Below, piece after piece: positions 43,690 to 51,511 of a stretch of DNA of 64,000 nt (the stretch's first letter is position 1; every line of letters starts with the position of its first letter). The stretch covers positions 419,262 to 483,261 of the forward strand of contig NZ_QMDL01000002.1 of NCBI RefSeq assembly GCF_003336705.1, written 5' to 3'. A program made the translations under genes and the position numbers. The stretch comes from Marinobacter litoralis (GTDB lineage Bacteria; Pseudomonadota; Gammaproteobacteria; Pseudomonadales; Oleiphilaceae). A model generated the notes under the pieces. The model did no database searches, was not told the origin of the DNA, and was given only the letters and a program-made list of their open reading frames with translations.

Positions 43690-43992
43690 TCAGCAGTTGC
43701 CCTTTTTCGCTTGGCCCGGTGGGCAGAAATGGCCACGAGACTTCTGGTAAGAACGGCGATCGTAATCGCGATCGTGTTCTCTGTGGTCTTTGGTGGTAAT
43801 GGCTGCTCCCGTTGCCGCACCCACGGCTCCGCCGAGAATAGCGCCATCTCTGCCACCTACCTCGTTGCCAATGGCAGCCCCAATTGCGCCGCCAATACCG
43901 CCACCCAGCGCCGCATCGGCGGTTTCATCGGCAGCGGCTCCCAATGAGGCAGCACTCAGAGACAGAAATACGAGCAGTGATTTCATGTTCAT
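43690..43992 (-). CDS. exported glycine-zipper protein, 100 aa
   Basis: A signal peptide (KSLLVFLSLSAASLGAAADE) is followed by a glycine-zipper membrane-associating segment (GGGIGGAIGAAIGNEVGGRD, GAILGGAVGAATGAAITT). The tail is Asp/Arg-rich and ends SRGHFCPPGQAKKGNC. It resembles the exported glycine-zipper proteins annotated YMGG or Rick_17kDa-like. ATG 43992 lies after AGGGGATT. Role unknown, possibly outer-membrane. Confidence 0.75.
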   Translation of the reverse strand: MNMKSLLVFLSLSAASLGAAADETADAALGGGIGGAIGAAIGNEVGGRDGAILGGAVGAATGAAITTKDHREHDRDYDRRSYQKSRGHFCPPGQAKKGNC

Positions 43993-44161
43993 GATCTTAA
44001 TCCCCTGGTTCAGGTAGCCTGACCTGCCCGAGATGAAAGGCAGAAGAGCAGTTCTCCAGCGCCCCATCAGGCACTTTTCAGTTTTGAACCATTCGAGATT
44101 ATCAGAAACACACGAGGGCGCGCCCTTACCTTTTATTTACATTTCAATACGTTACGATTAT

Positions 44162-44602
44162 TTAACTAATACTTTTGGATTGCAGCCACTGATTAATCTG
44201 CGCCTGATTCATGGCACCGCTTTGGCGGGCGACTTCCCGGCCGTTCTGAAACAAAATCACGGTAGGAATACTGCGAATCGCAAACTGACCGGATGGCCCA
44301 GGCGCTTGTTCGGTGTTCAGCTTGGCAAAGCGCACTTTCCCATTCCAGTCTCTCGCAGCTTGCTCGAACTGGGGAGCCATCGCTTTACACGGGCCACACC
44401 AACTGGCCCAGAAGTCCACCAGCACGGGCACATCGCTGCGTTTTGTGTGGGCAGCAAAGCTCTGTTCCGTTAACTCCAGTACCTGATCTGGCCACAGCGG
44501 TTGTTTGCAGGCACCACAATTGCCGCCGGCTGACAGCTTGTCGGCAGGTACACGGTTCACTTTGTCGCAATGGGGACATACCAGGTGTCGAACGTTAGTC
44601 AT
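44162..44602 (-). CDS. trxC: thioredoxin 2
   Basis: A 146-aa TrxC. The N-terminal zinc finger has CPHC (residues 9-12) and CGAC (29-32). The thioredoxin active site is WASWCGPCKAMAP (68-72), followed by the cis-Pro loop RSIPTVILFQNG. It reduces protein disulfides and is usually part of the oxidative-stress regulon. It sits between two accessory segments; no partner is adjacent. Confidence 0.93.
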   Translation of the reverse strand: MTNVRHLVCPHCDKVNRVPADKLSAGGNCGACKQPLWPDQVLELTEQSFAAHTKRSDVPVLVDFWASWCGPCKAMAPQFEQAARDWNGKVRFAKLNTEQAPGPSGQFAIRSIPTVILFQNGREVARQSGAMNQAQINQWLQSKSIS

Positions 44603-44703
44603 GATGCATCTGCCTCTGATTGGTTAGTTGTAGGAATAATCAGGGCATAAGAAGAGAAATCAAGCAACGCGATAAGCTGCGGGACTGTCGTGCGGAGGCA
44701 ACA

Positions 44704-44816
44704 GGGACGGCCGCCTGCTCCTGAGCTACAACCAGACTCTTTAAAACCTATGGCTGGCAGACCCCGAAAGACTCATTCAGCAGGCGGACGCGAACTGGCC
44801 AAGCGTACTGGAATAG
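44704..44816 (+). pseudogene. decayed copy of the 75-aa ORF
   Basis: Read in the frame ending at the TAG 44814, it gives NRDGRLLLSYNQTL, a stop, then NLWLADPERLIQQADANWPS and VLE. This matches the C-terminal end of the ORF at 43205-43432 (NRDDRLYLNYSQSI, DGFIQQANANWPEVLE). An in-frame stop, and loss of the first half, mark it as a pseudogene. Confidence 0.75.
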
Positions 44817-45059
44817 TTACATCGCAGCGTCCAGCTCATCGATTGCTTTATTAAGCACCTTTACAGACTCGGCATGCTTACCCTGTTTGTGCAGCAATTC
44901 ACCCCGATCCCGGAGCTCCTTCACCCGGGCTTCCGTTGCACTGTCCAGTTGTGCTGACTTCAGTTGTTGATCAATCTCGTGTACCAGCGTGGGACACTGG
45001 CTAGCGAGAACACTGCCCGCAAAAAACACGGTGAATAACAGAACCGCAAGATAACGCAT
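44817..45059 (-). CDS. exported hypothetical protein, 80 aa
   Basis: A signal peptide (RYLAVLLFTVFFAGSVLASQ) is followed by a short helical hairpin (LVHEIDQQLKSAQLDSATEA, ELRDRGELLHKQGKHAESVK, VLNKAIDELDAAM). The second half looks like a single TPR-like helix pair. ATG 45059 is five bases after GGAG; the adjacent ATG 45062 is too close. A remnant of its 3' end is at 43433-43470. Confidence 0.68.
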   Translation of the reverse strand: MRYLAVLLFTVFFAGSVLASQCPTLVHEIDQQLKSAQLDSATEARVKELRDRGELLHKQGKHAESVKVLNKAIDELDAAM

Positions 45060-45143
45060 CATAGCTCCCCCTTTATTCACACGCCCCCATAGAGTATAGA
45101 CGACCAAGCCTCGATGGGCTGCTGAACTCAAAGCCGCTACGAA

Positions 45144-45287
45144 TTCTGGTTAGTACTGGCTTATGAATTAACCGGTATTACCACGAACTTTACTCACAAA
45201 AGCTGTGGATAACTGTGTTGGGAACCTAGGGTTAACCACGTGAAAGCCCCGCGGCACAATGGCTCGGGGAAATTGATGCTAAAACCT
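45144..45287 (+). repeat. family B repeat, copy 3
   Basis: Nearly identical to copy 2: TTCTGGTTAGTACTGGCTTA, pair TTACTCACA / TGTGGATAA (45190-45212), GTTGGGAACCTAGGGTTAAC, GCCCCG...CGGGG hairpin, and tail GGGGAAATTGATGCTAAAAC. It directly precedes the ParD operator and ParD/ParE genes. Confidence 0.9.
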
Positions 45288-45316
45288 ACAATACCAATCA
45301 ATTGCCTAGGCAAACT

Positions 45317-45337
45317 CATTGGCATATTATGCCAATG
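45317..45337. promoter_or_regulatory. 21-bp palindrome upstream of parD, candidate autoregulatory operator
   Basis: The arms CATTGGCATA and TATGCCAATG flank a central T, a perfect dyad 22 bp before the ParD start. ParD-type antitoxins (ribbon-helix-helix) repress their own operon at such sites, so this is a strong candidate operator. Confidence 0.7.
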
Positions 45338-45359
45338 GAGACTTTCCAGGATTACCGCG

Positions 45360-45647
45360 ATGGCTACGAGAAATATTGTCCTTACCAATCACCAATCAGA
45401 AGTGGTAGACCGACTGGTTGAATCCGGTCGTTATCAGAATGCGAGCGAAGTTTTGCGAACAGGCCTTCGGATGGTGGAAGAGGCCGAATCCGCCTATCTC
45501 TCAAAAATGAACGAGCTGCGGGAAGCCATCAGTCATGGCGAGCGAGATGTAGAATCCGGTAAAACCCGCCAGTTTACTGGCGATGAATTTGCCAATTATC
45601 TCGCAGACAGAGCTGAGCATATCGTCAAAAAGAAAACGGACGCCTAA
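45360..45647 (+). CDS. parD: type II antitoxin, ParD family
   Basis: A 95-aa ribbon-helix-helix antitoxin. The N-terminal RHH domain reads RNIVLTNHQSEVVDRLVESG, then RYQNASEVLRTGLRMVEEAE, the ParD hallmark. The charged C-terminal tail binds the toxin. Start ATG 45360. It is 5 bases upstream of the toxin gene. The preceding palindrome is a probable operator. The pair is flanked by family B repeats copies 3 and 4. Confidence 0.88.
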   Translation: MATRNIVLTNHQSEVVDRLVESGRYQNASEVLRTGLRMVEEAESAYLSKMNELREAISHGERDVESGKTRQFTGDEFANYLADRAEHIVKKKTDA

Positions 45648-45652
45648 GCACA

Positions 45653-46009
45653 ATGGAACCATGGAAGGTTATCCTCACAGACACAGCACTCGCTGATCTT
45701 GACAGCATTCTGGACGAAACCCTCAGCCAGTTTGGCAACCTGCAACTTCGACGCTATACCAAGCAGATACAGAATGCGTTGCAAGAACTTGAAGCCAACG
45801 GCTTAAACGCTCCGCTACTTAAGGATAGGGGTGACATTCAACCTCACTTACTGACCTACCCGCTATCAAGAAAAGGAAAACGGTCCCCACATCATTTGTA
45901 TCTTCGGTTTGATGTTAAAGGGAACGAAAACTCAGTCATTATCCTCCGAATCCTGCATGAAAGAATGGATCCAGAAACGCAGATTAAAGAAGCAGCCCAG
46001 TCCCAATGA
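45653..46009 (+). CDS. parE: type II toxin, ParE/RelE superfamily
   Basis: A 118-aa toxin of the ParE fold. The N-terminal helices WKVILTDTALADLDSILDET are followed by LQLRRYTKQIQNALQELEAN and a C-terminal beta region VIILRILHERMDPETQIKEA. It lies in an operon with ParD. ParE toxins inhibit DNA gyrase, but some relatives cleave mRNA; the target is not fixed by sequence alone. The family ending (HERMDP) is typical of ParE. Confidence 0.85.
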   Translation: MEPWKVILTDTALADLDSILDETLSQFGNLQLRRYTKQIQNALQELEANGLNAPLLKDRGDIQPHLLTYPLSRKGKRSPHHLYLRFDVKGNENSVIILRILHERMDPETQIKEAAQSQ

Positions 46010-46033
46010 CACCGGATTCAGTATCGGTTCTTT

Positions 46034-46131
46034 AGTTACTCACAAAAGCTGTGGATAACTGTGTTGGGAACCTAGGGTTAACCCTTCATAAGCCACGTGC
46101 CACGCGTCCTCGGGAAACTTGATGCAAAAAT
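46034..46131 (+). repeat. family B repeat, copy 4
   Basis: A copy without the left ~45 bp extension. Pair TTACTCACA / TGTGGATAA (46036-46058), then CTGTGTTGGGAACCTAGGGT, a partly decayed hairpin, and tail CTTGATGCAAAAATGG. The tail preserves the start of the 75-aa ORF for only 13 codons (MQKWTMTGHTVKF stop). Confidence 0.85.
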
Positions 46132-46241
46132 GGACGATGACAGGGCACACCGTTAAATTCTGACTCCGTACTGAGGCAAAAAGAATAATCACTGCTACGC
46201 TTGAATAGGAACCTAAATCTAATAAAAGCATGGAGCTAGCC

Positions 46242-47588
46242 GTGACCAACCGTCCTGAATTCCTCACTGGCGGGGAACCCGCTCGACTTATCCCAATAGC
46301 TGCAGACAGCGCCCGAGAACAGAAATCCGTCTCCGTTCTACTTGCGGGCTTGCGCTCAGTACTCGAATTACGCCAGGCACTGCTCAAATCGTTGAATGTC
46401 CGAGTGGGCACAACCGCCACCCTAGAAGCTTGGACCGAAGTGGTTTTCCAGAACGAAGACAAGAAGGCAGCCAAACAGAAAGACCGGCCGGACGGACTCC
46501 TGATTCTCCGCACTGGGCGGCGCGAGTGGCGAGCATTGATTGAAGCCAAAGTGAACAACGATACCATCGGTGAGGAACAGGTATCCCGTTACCTCCAGCA
46601 GGCGAAAACCCACGGCTTAGACGCTGTGATCACCATCACCAACCAATTTGCAGCCCTACCGACTCACCACCCTGTAAAGCTTCCGAAAAACGCCACCAAG
46701 TCTGTGGAGCTATTTCATTGGTCTTGGGCCTTTATTCGTACCCAGTGCCAGCTTCTGCTCAAAAACGACAGCGTTGAAGACGTAGACCAGGTGTTCATCC
46801 TCAGCGAGATACTCCGTTATCTCGAAAGCGACCGTTCCGGCATCAGCCACTTTGACCAGATGAATGCGGAATGGAAAGACGTCGTCAACAAAGTGAAGAG
46901 CAATGCTCCACTAGCCAAAGCCAGTGATGAAGTTCAGAACACGATTGCAGCCTGGCATCAGGAACAACGGGATCTTTGCCTTATAATGTCCCGTTTAACC
47001 GGTAGCGATGTGTCACTGAAGCTGAAAAACGAACACCGTCTGGACCCCGCCAAACGAGTAAAAGACGATGCCGAGGCTTTCTGCAAAACACCAATTCTCA
47101 CCTGTGCACTCAGCATCATCAACGCGGCGGCAGATCTGGAAGTGACCGCTGACCTTCAACGAAGAATGATCTACTGTTCAATGCGCCTTGCGGCACCCAA
47201 GGACAAGCAAAGCACCAAAGCCCGAGTGAACTGGCTTCTGCGCCAACTGAAGAAAACCGAGCCCGCCGGATTCTTCATTCGAGCAACTCGACCAGGCAAA
47301 GCAGAAACCACTTATCAAGCACTGAAAGATTTACGAGATTCACCTGAGCTACTGGAATCGGACACATCAAAAACTGCGGCAACGACACTTGAGGTCGTTT
47401 ACGAACTGGACCTAGCTGGAAAGTTCAGTGGCAGGAAAGTTTTTGTTGAGGAATTAGAAAAAGCAGTTCCGCACTTTTATCAGGAAGCAGGCCAGTTGCT
47501 AAAAGCCTGGACACCGCCGCCTCCAAAGATCACAAAAACGGAATCTATAGCAAACTCACAGGATGAGGACTTGGTACTGGACGAGTAG
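46242..47588 (+). CDS. PD-(D/E)XK nuclease-like hypothetical protein, 448 aa
   Basis: A soluble protein. An N-terminal part (SVSVLLAGLRSVLELRQALL, TTATLEAWTEVVFQ) precedes a PD-(D/E)XK-like core: RPDGLLI (Asp84), EWRALIEAKVNND (Glu101, Lys103) and QVSRYLQQAKTHGLDAVITI, the usual strand-helix order of this nuclease fold. The C-terminal 250 residues are helical and unrecognised. The GTG at 46242 is preferred, six bases after GGAG; an ATG at 46230 lacks a ribosome site. It stands alone between repeat B4 and a nucleotide-metabolism pair, and nuclease activity is untested. Confidence 0.6.
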   Translation: MTNRPEFLTGGEPARLIPIAADSAREQKSVSVLLAGLRSVLELRQALLKSLNVRVGTTATLEAWTEVVFQNEDKKAAKQKDRPDGLLILRTGRREWRALIEAKVNNDTIGEEQVSRYLQQAKTHGLDAVITITNQFAALPTHHPVKLPKNATKSVELFHWSWAFIRTQCQLLLKNDSVEDVDQVFILSEILRYLESDRSGISHFDQMNAEWKDVVNKVKSNAPLAKASDEVQNTIAAWHQEQRDLCLIMSRLTGSDVSLKLKNEHRLDPAKRVKDDAEAFCKTPILTCALSIINAAADLEVTADLQRRMIYCSMRLAAPKDKQSTKARVNWLLRQLKKTEPAGFFIRATRPGKAETTYQALKDLRDSPELLESDTSKTAATTLEVVYELDLAGKFSGRKVFVEELEKAVPHFYQEAGQLLKAWTPPPPKITKTESIANSQDEDLVLDE

Positions 47589-47624
47589 ACTTGTTCTTTT
47601 ACTGAAGTGATAGCCTGTGTTCAC

Positions 47625-48170
47625 ATGACAACACCAAAACGCATCTACCTCGCCGGCCCCGAAGTGTTCTTCCCTACCGAAGAACACAAGGCCATCGTGG
47701 CCGAGAAAAAGCGCATTCTTCAGGAAGCCGGATATGAAGGCGTAGACCCACTGGACACCGCCCTGACCTTTTCAGATCACGAAGCAAAACCCGAACGCGG
47801 CCACCGAATCTACCAGGCCAACCGCGAACTGATGGACAGCTGCGACGCCATCATTGCCAACCTCACGCCGTTTCGGGGCATCAGCGCAGACCCGGGCACC
47901 GTGTTTGAAGTGGGCTACATGATTAGCCAGGGCAAACCCGCTTTCGGGTTCACTCTAGACAGCCGGAACTATCGCGACCGAGCCGGAGCGACCGACCGGG
48001 ATGAACACGGCCATGCCATTGAAGACTTCGAAATGAGCGATAACCTGATGATCGAGGGTGGCATCCGCGAATCCGGCGGCCAACTGTTCGTGGCGCAGCA
48101 GCCAAGCGAACACCGGTTTTTCTCGGCAGAGCTGTTCCGCAACTGCGTGCGAGCGTTTGCCCATGCCTGA
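47625..48170 (+). CDS. nucleoside 2-deoxyribosyltransferase-like protein
   Basis: A 181-aa protein with the NDT fold: RIYLAGPEVFFPTEEHKAIV, then ANRELMDSCDAIIANLTPFR, and the catalytic region SADPGTVFEVGYMISQGKPA, where Glu is the family nucleophile. It transfers or hydrolyses 2-deoxyribose from nucleosides. The start chosen is ATG 47625; no strong ribosome site is visible. It overlaps the MOSC gene by 8 bp, so they form an operon. Confidence 0.83.
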   Translation: MTTPKRIYLAGPEVFFPTEEHKAIVAEKKRILQEAGYEGVDPLDTALTFSDHEAKPERGHRIYQANRELMDSCDAIIANLTPFRGISADPGTVFEVGYMISQGKPAFGFTLDSRNYRDRAGATDRDEHGHAIEDFEMSDNLMIEGGIRESGGQLFVAQQPSEHRFFSAELFRNCVRAFAHA

Positions 48171-48669
48171 ACCAACTCCCCTTCAAACCCTGCTAGACAC
48201 TCTTCCCCAACGCGGACGCGTGGAATGGATTGGCATCCGCCCCGCTCGCGGAGAGCCCATGCAGGCAATCGAGCGCGTGGCGATCACCCCGGGCACGGGC
48301 TTGGAAGGCGACCGATTCGCCGGGCGCGAAACCAGCAAACGCCAGGTCACCCTCATTCAGCAAGAACACCTTCACACCATTGGCTCCTTCCTTCAGCGAG
48401 AAGCCATAGAACCCGAGGTATTCCGGCGCAACATCGTCGTCTCTGGCCTGAACCTGCTGGCGCTGAAAGGCAAAACGTTCCGGATTGGCAGCGTGGTGCT
48501 GGAATACACCGGCCAATGCCACCCCTGCAGCAAGATGGAGACAACGCTTGGGCCCGGTGGCTATAACGCCATGCGCGGGCACGGCGGCATTACCGCGCGT
48601 GTGGTTGACGGGGGCGAGGTGGCACTTGGCGACGAGGTGCAGGCATTGCTCACATCCTCACAGGCGTGA
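48163..48669 (+). CDS. MOSC domain protein
   Basis: A 168-aa MOSC (molybdenum cofactor sulfurase C-terminal) domain. Motifs are VEWIGIRPARGEPMQAIERV, GDRFAGRETSKRQVTLIQQE, FRRNIVVSGLNLLALKGKTF and the cysteine-bearing TGQCHPCSKMETTLGPGGYN. MOSC proteins bind molybdenum cofactor or N-hydroxylated bases. The start overlaps the upstream gene (ATG 48163), so the pair is translated together. Pairing with a base-sugar enzyme hints at modified-base detoxification; inference. Confidence 0.87.
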   Translation: MPEPTPLQTLLDTLPQRGRVEWIGIRPARGEPMQAIERVAITPGTGLEGDRFAGRETSKRQVTLIQQEHLHTIGSFLQREAIEPEVFRRNIVVSGLNLLALKGKTFRIGSVVLEYTGQCHPCSKMETTLGPGGYNAMRGHGGITARVVDGGEVALGDEVQALLTSSQA

Positions 48670-48677
48670 ACAACGGC

Positions 48678-48980
48678 CTAGCGAACGAGAGGGTAAGCCG
48701 CCCTCACCTGCCCCATCACGATGCGAGCATCTTCCGGCTTTAGGCCATTTTTGCGTAACTGCGGCATCACCATTGCGCCCACATTTTGGCAGCGCGAAGG
48801 ATCAATGCCGTGCTTCATGAAGATATCGGCGATGGCTTGCGGCGAAGCATCGGAATCGGCTTTGAGTAAGTTGCCGATTTCGATGGCGCAGGCCTGTTCG
48901 GTGGGATCGGTGTTTTGCTTGCTGCGCCAGATTAGGAAGGCGGTGATGGCGGCGAAAATGGCGAGGATTAGGAATTTCAT
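48678..48980 (-). CDS. membrane-anchored hypothetical protein, 100 aa
   Basis: Starts MKFLILAIFAAITAFLIWRS, a single span, followed by a soluble part with two cysteines (ACAIEIGNLLKADSDASPQA, DPSRCQNVGAMVMPQLRKNG). Family not recognised. Convergent with the MOSC gene. Confidence 0.62.
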   Translation of the reverse strand: MKFLILAIFAAITAFLIWRSKQNTDPTEQACAIEIGNLLKADSDASPQAIADIFMKHGIDPSRCQNVGAMVMPQLRKNGLKPEDARIVMGQVRAAYPLVR

Positions 48981-49042
48981 AGAACACTCATGGTTGGGCT
49001 GTTTGGATATTGGGGGAAAGCAAACCGCCTCCCCCAGTTTTC

Positions 49043-49972
49043 TCAACTAGAAGCCCCATCGCCCCATTTAACCGCAAACGGGATGCTCTTTTGGCAAGAC
49101 TGACAATCCAGATACATATCAGATCTTGATTTTCGAGTCTTGGTAGAAGCTGCGCCACAAGCGGGGCAGCCATGCTTGAGGGCGGTATTTGTTGAGCACT
49201 TGGCGCACACAACATAATAGCCGAAGCGTCCATATTGCGCCGCGAGAGCATCGGTCTCACCGCATTTTTTACAGCTCACTGTTACGAAATCTTGGCCAAG
49301 CGTTTTTGGCACTTCCGCGTGCTCAGCGACTGGCTTGGTGTCCGTTACTGGTACTGGTTCACCAGACCGCTGGTAGTTCTTCAGGAACGAATAGATCCTA
49401 TCCATCTCGTCTGCTGTAAAGCGCGGCTCACTCTTGGCGAAGCTTTTCAGGCCGCTGCTCGCAGCTTGGGTAAGATCTTTGATCTTATCGACAAGAAACT
49501 CAGTTTTAACGATATGTTGTGAGATATCAGCCGGTATATTGTCACGATCCAACCGCGCAGAACTGGAAATCGCGATCACCGTTTTGTATTGGCGCAAACC
49601 AAAACTTTGTTGCAGGCCCAGAAGCTTCCCGAGCAGCTCGGAGCGATGTTCCTGAAGAAGAGCCTTGAGGTTGTCTATCTGCACTGCGGCTTGCTGCACC
49701 GGAGAAGGTATGCCGAACCATTCACCTTTATAGGACCGCTCCCATTCACCCAAGGAATTTACCCGCACAGCCCCCTGAATACTCTTACTTTCAACGACAA
49801 TAAAGCCGGCTTTGTAAACGACCAGATGATCAATCTGGGAGTTAAAACCATTCACCTCAATCACAAGATCATTGAGGATTCTGTAGTTATCGTTACTGCC
49901 GAAGTACCGGTCAAGGAAATAGGAAACCTGTGACTCCTGTTTTTCCCCTGCCATCCTTTTGTAATCAGGCAT
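49043..49972 (-). CDS. NERD-domain protein with zinc-ribbon tail
   Basis: A 309-aa protein. The N-terminal NERD (nuclease-related) domain shows NGFNSQIDHLVVYKAGFIVV then ESKSIQGAVRVNS, with the D and ExK of the restriction-endonuclease-like fold. Two zinc-ribbon pairs follow (CKKCGETDA, CAKCSTNTA and CPACGAASTK, CQSCQKSIPF). Such proteins are common in accessory and defence-rich regions, but the activity is mostly unproven. A different NERD protein is 3.5 kb away. Confidence 0.82.
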   Translation of the reverse strand: MPDYKRMAGEKQESQVSYFLDRYFGSNDNYRILNDLVIEVNGFNSQIDHLVVYKAGFIVVESKSIQGAVRVNSLGEWERSYKGEWFGIPSPVQQAAVQIDNLKALLQEHRSELLGKLLGLQQSFGLRQYKTVIAISSSARLDRDNIPADISQHIVKTEFLVDKIKDLTQAASSGLKSFAKSEPRFTADEMDRIYSFLKNYQRSGEPVPVTDTKPVAEHAEVPKTLGQDFVTVSCKKCGETDALAAQYGRFGYYVVCAKCSTNTALKHGCPACGAASTKTRKSRSDMYLDCQSCQKSIPFAVKWGDGASS

Positions 49973-50041
49973 TACTACGTCTCCTGTACCCGTAATCCTT
50001 TAAGTGCCCACGCCAAAATATAATTGACCCGATTTTTTCCT

Positions 50042-50587
50042 TCAGGCCAAATACTCCACGCCGGTATCAGACACCTTCAGAAACTTAGCCTGTACCAGTT
50101 GATTAAGGGCTTTCTGAATAGCCACTTCGTTTCCCTGGAGCCGGAGGTGAGAAGCGATGTGGTTGCGAAGGCTTGCGACCTTCTGCGGTCGCTTCTCTTT
50201 GGGCCTGGCAGATAAGTTTTTGATCAGCTTCTGAGTTTCACCAGAAGCACCGGCAATTTTCACCTGCTTGCAGACCCGCCCACTGCACTTGATGTGGGCA
50301 ATCAACGGCGAAAACCCCGAATCGTTGCTGATCACCTCAAACGCCACCGTTCGGTCGGCCTGAGCATCGAACTTTCCGAGGTAATAGGCAAGGTGGAAAT
50401 CGAGGTTATTCGCCTGCGTAGCCTTTAACTGAATGACCACCATATTGATCGGTTTATCGTACTTCGTATCCATGAAGTCCAACTTGGGCTGCTTGGCGCC
50501 AAGGAACACGATGACCCGCTCATACTCTGAGAGATTGACCTTGCCGAGATTACCTACGTTCTCGTAGTCGATGAAAGCCCATTTCAT
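50042..50587 (-). CDS. PIN/NYN-like domain protein, cassette gene
   Basis: A 181-aa protein. The N-terminal half looks like a PIN or NYN nuclease fold: MKWAFIDYENVGNLGKVNLS (acidic Asp7, Glu9), ANNLDFHLAYYLGKFDAQAD and EVISNDSGFSPLIAHIK carry further acidic residues. The C-terminal half (KVASLRNHIASHLRLQGNEV, AIQKALNQLVQAKFLKVSDT) resembles a small winged helix. It begins 44 bases after attC2 in the minus-strand array direction, so it occupies the next cassette position. RNase activity is a family-level inference. Confidence 0.65.
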   Translation of the reverse strand: MKWAFIDYENVGNLGKVNLSEYERVIVFLGAKQPKLDFMDTKYDKPINMVVIQLKATQANNLDFHLAYYLGKFDAQADRTVAFEVISNDSGFSPLIAHIKCSGRVCKQVKIAGASGETQKLIKNLSARPKEKRPQKVASLRNHIASHLRLQGNEVAIQKALNQLVQAKFLKVSDTGVEYLA

Positions 50588-50630
50588 TACTTAACGTCCT
50601 ATGTCGTTTCTATATCAGACCTTTATAAAT

Positions 50631-50738
50631 GTCCAACGCCAATGGTTCAGCGGCCGGTTCGGAGTGCAGCGGAAAACCGGTCCGGTGGAGGCCGTAGACC
50701 GGGGTAAGTCCACGGTCAGCTTCACCCACTGGTTAAGC
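50631..50738 (-). other. integron attC recombination site, copy 2 (minus-strand orientation)
   Basis: Read on the minus strand, it starts with R'' GCTTAAC (50732-50738) and ends with R' GTTGGAC (50631-50637) in the context GGCGTTGGAC, matching the consensus RYYYAAC...GTTRRRY. The two arms are complementary over about 22 bases (CAATGGTTCAGCGGCCG against CAGTGGGTGAAGCTGACCG) with a few extrahelical bases, as expected for the folded bottom strand of attC. It follows the ORF ending at 50861. Confidence 0.75.
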
Positions 50739-50860
50739 ACGTCAGTTGACGAGCCTTTTGTATAGTTCGACAAAGTAGTCCCGGCGGCATCAAACGAATC
50801 AATAGCGCACGTGAATGAAGGCATACCCACACTGCAATAACAGCCACGTTGCCTTCGATT

Positions 50861-51481
50861 TTACGCACCTGAAACTTTGAACATAAAGTAAGTGCATGAA
50901 ATTACTGCTCCAATGAATACTATCTGAGGGAGCCGCAACTCAAAAAACCTAGATTTAAAATTTAGCCCCATTATCGAAGCTCTATATGGATCGCTCTCAT
51001 TACTAGAAAACAATTCTGACGAGAACTCAGAATGCACAGCGTCAGCCAATTCCTCATTAATCTCCCTTAGCTCGTTTATAGCAGAGGCTGCGTCCAAGTC
51101 ATGCAATAACGCAGCATTCTTTCGCCTTATTCGAGAATTAGAGAACTCTAAATCGGCTCTCCACCAAAATGATCTAAATAGATACATCAAGATCAAAGCG
51201 AGACCTGCATAAATTATCGATGCATTAGTATCAGTTAGCTCAATTCCGAGCCATGACACTTTCTCGGGAAAAACTCCCGCCCAAGTCACAATGTAAGCAA
51301 ACAGAGAAGTTGAAAGCAGATTTTTCCGTTGTCGTTGGGTTTCTTCGCTCAACATCGATCCAGTGGTGGCTTCGTGAAAATTTTGATGTGAGAGTACGAT
51401 TTTTCGAATCGTAGAATTCAGAGCTACTACCGCTTCTGAGTCTAGATTCTTGATTATTTTCTCTAAATCATCATTCATCAT
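50861..51481 (-). CDS. cassette membrane protein of unknown function
   Basis: A 206-aa protein between two attC sites, forming one complete cassette (51517 to 50637). Three or so hydrophobic segments (LLSTSLFAYIVTWAGVF, NASIIYAGLALILMYLFRSF, QIVFIGAVISCTYFMFKVSG) surround a helical, acidic segment (ALLHDLDAASAINELREINE, ELADAVHSEFSSELFSS). Not recognised. Base composition is clearly more AT-rich than the flanking core genes. Start ATG 51481 after GGAAAG. Confidence 0.65.
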   Translation of the reverse strand: MMNDDLEKIIKNLDSEAVVALNSTIRKIVLSHQNFHEATTGSMLSEETQRQRKNLLSTSLFAYIVTWAGVFPEKVSWLGIELTDTNASIIYAGLALILMYLFRSFWWRADLEFSNSRIRRKNAALLHDLDAASAINELREINEELADAVHSEFSSELFSSNESDPYRASIMGLNFKSRFFELRLPQIVFIGAVISCTYFMFKVSGA

Positions 51482-51511
51482 GCTTTCCAGATACACTTCC
51501 TAGACTTTGGT

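Noticed and set aside
43073..46131. Family B repeats considered as integron attC sites
   Set aside because: GTTGGGA and GGTTAACC do not fit GTTRRRY/RYYYAAC with paired arms at the ends, and the conserved part is a direct head motif, not an imperfect palindrome.
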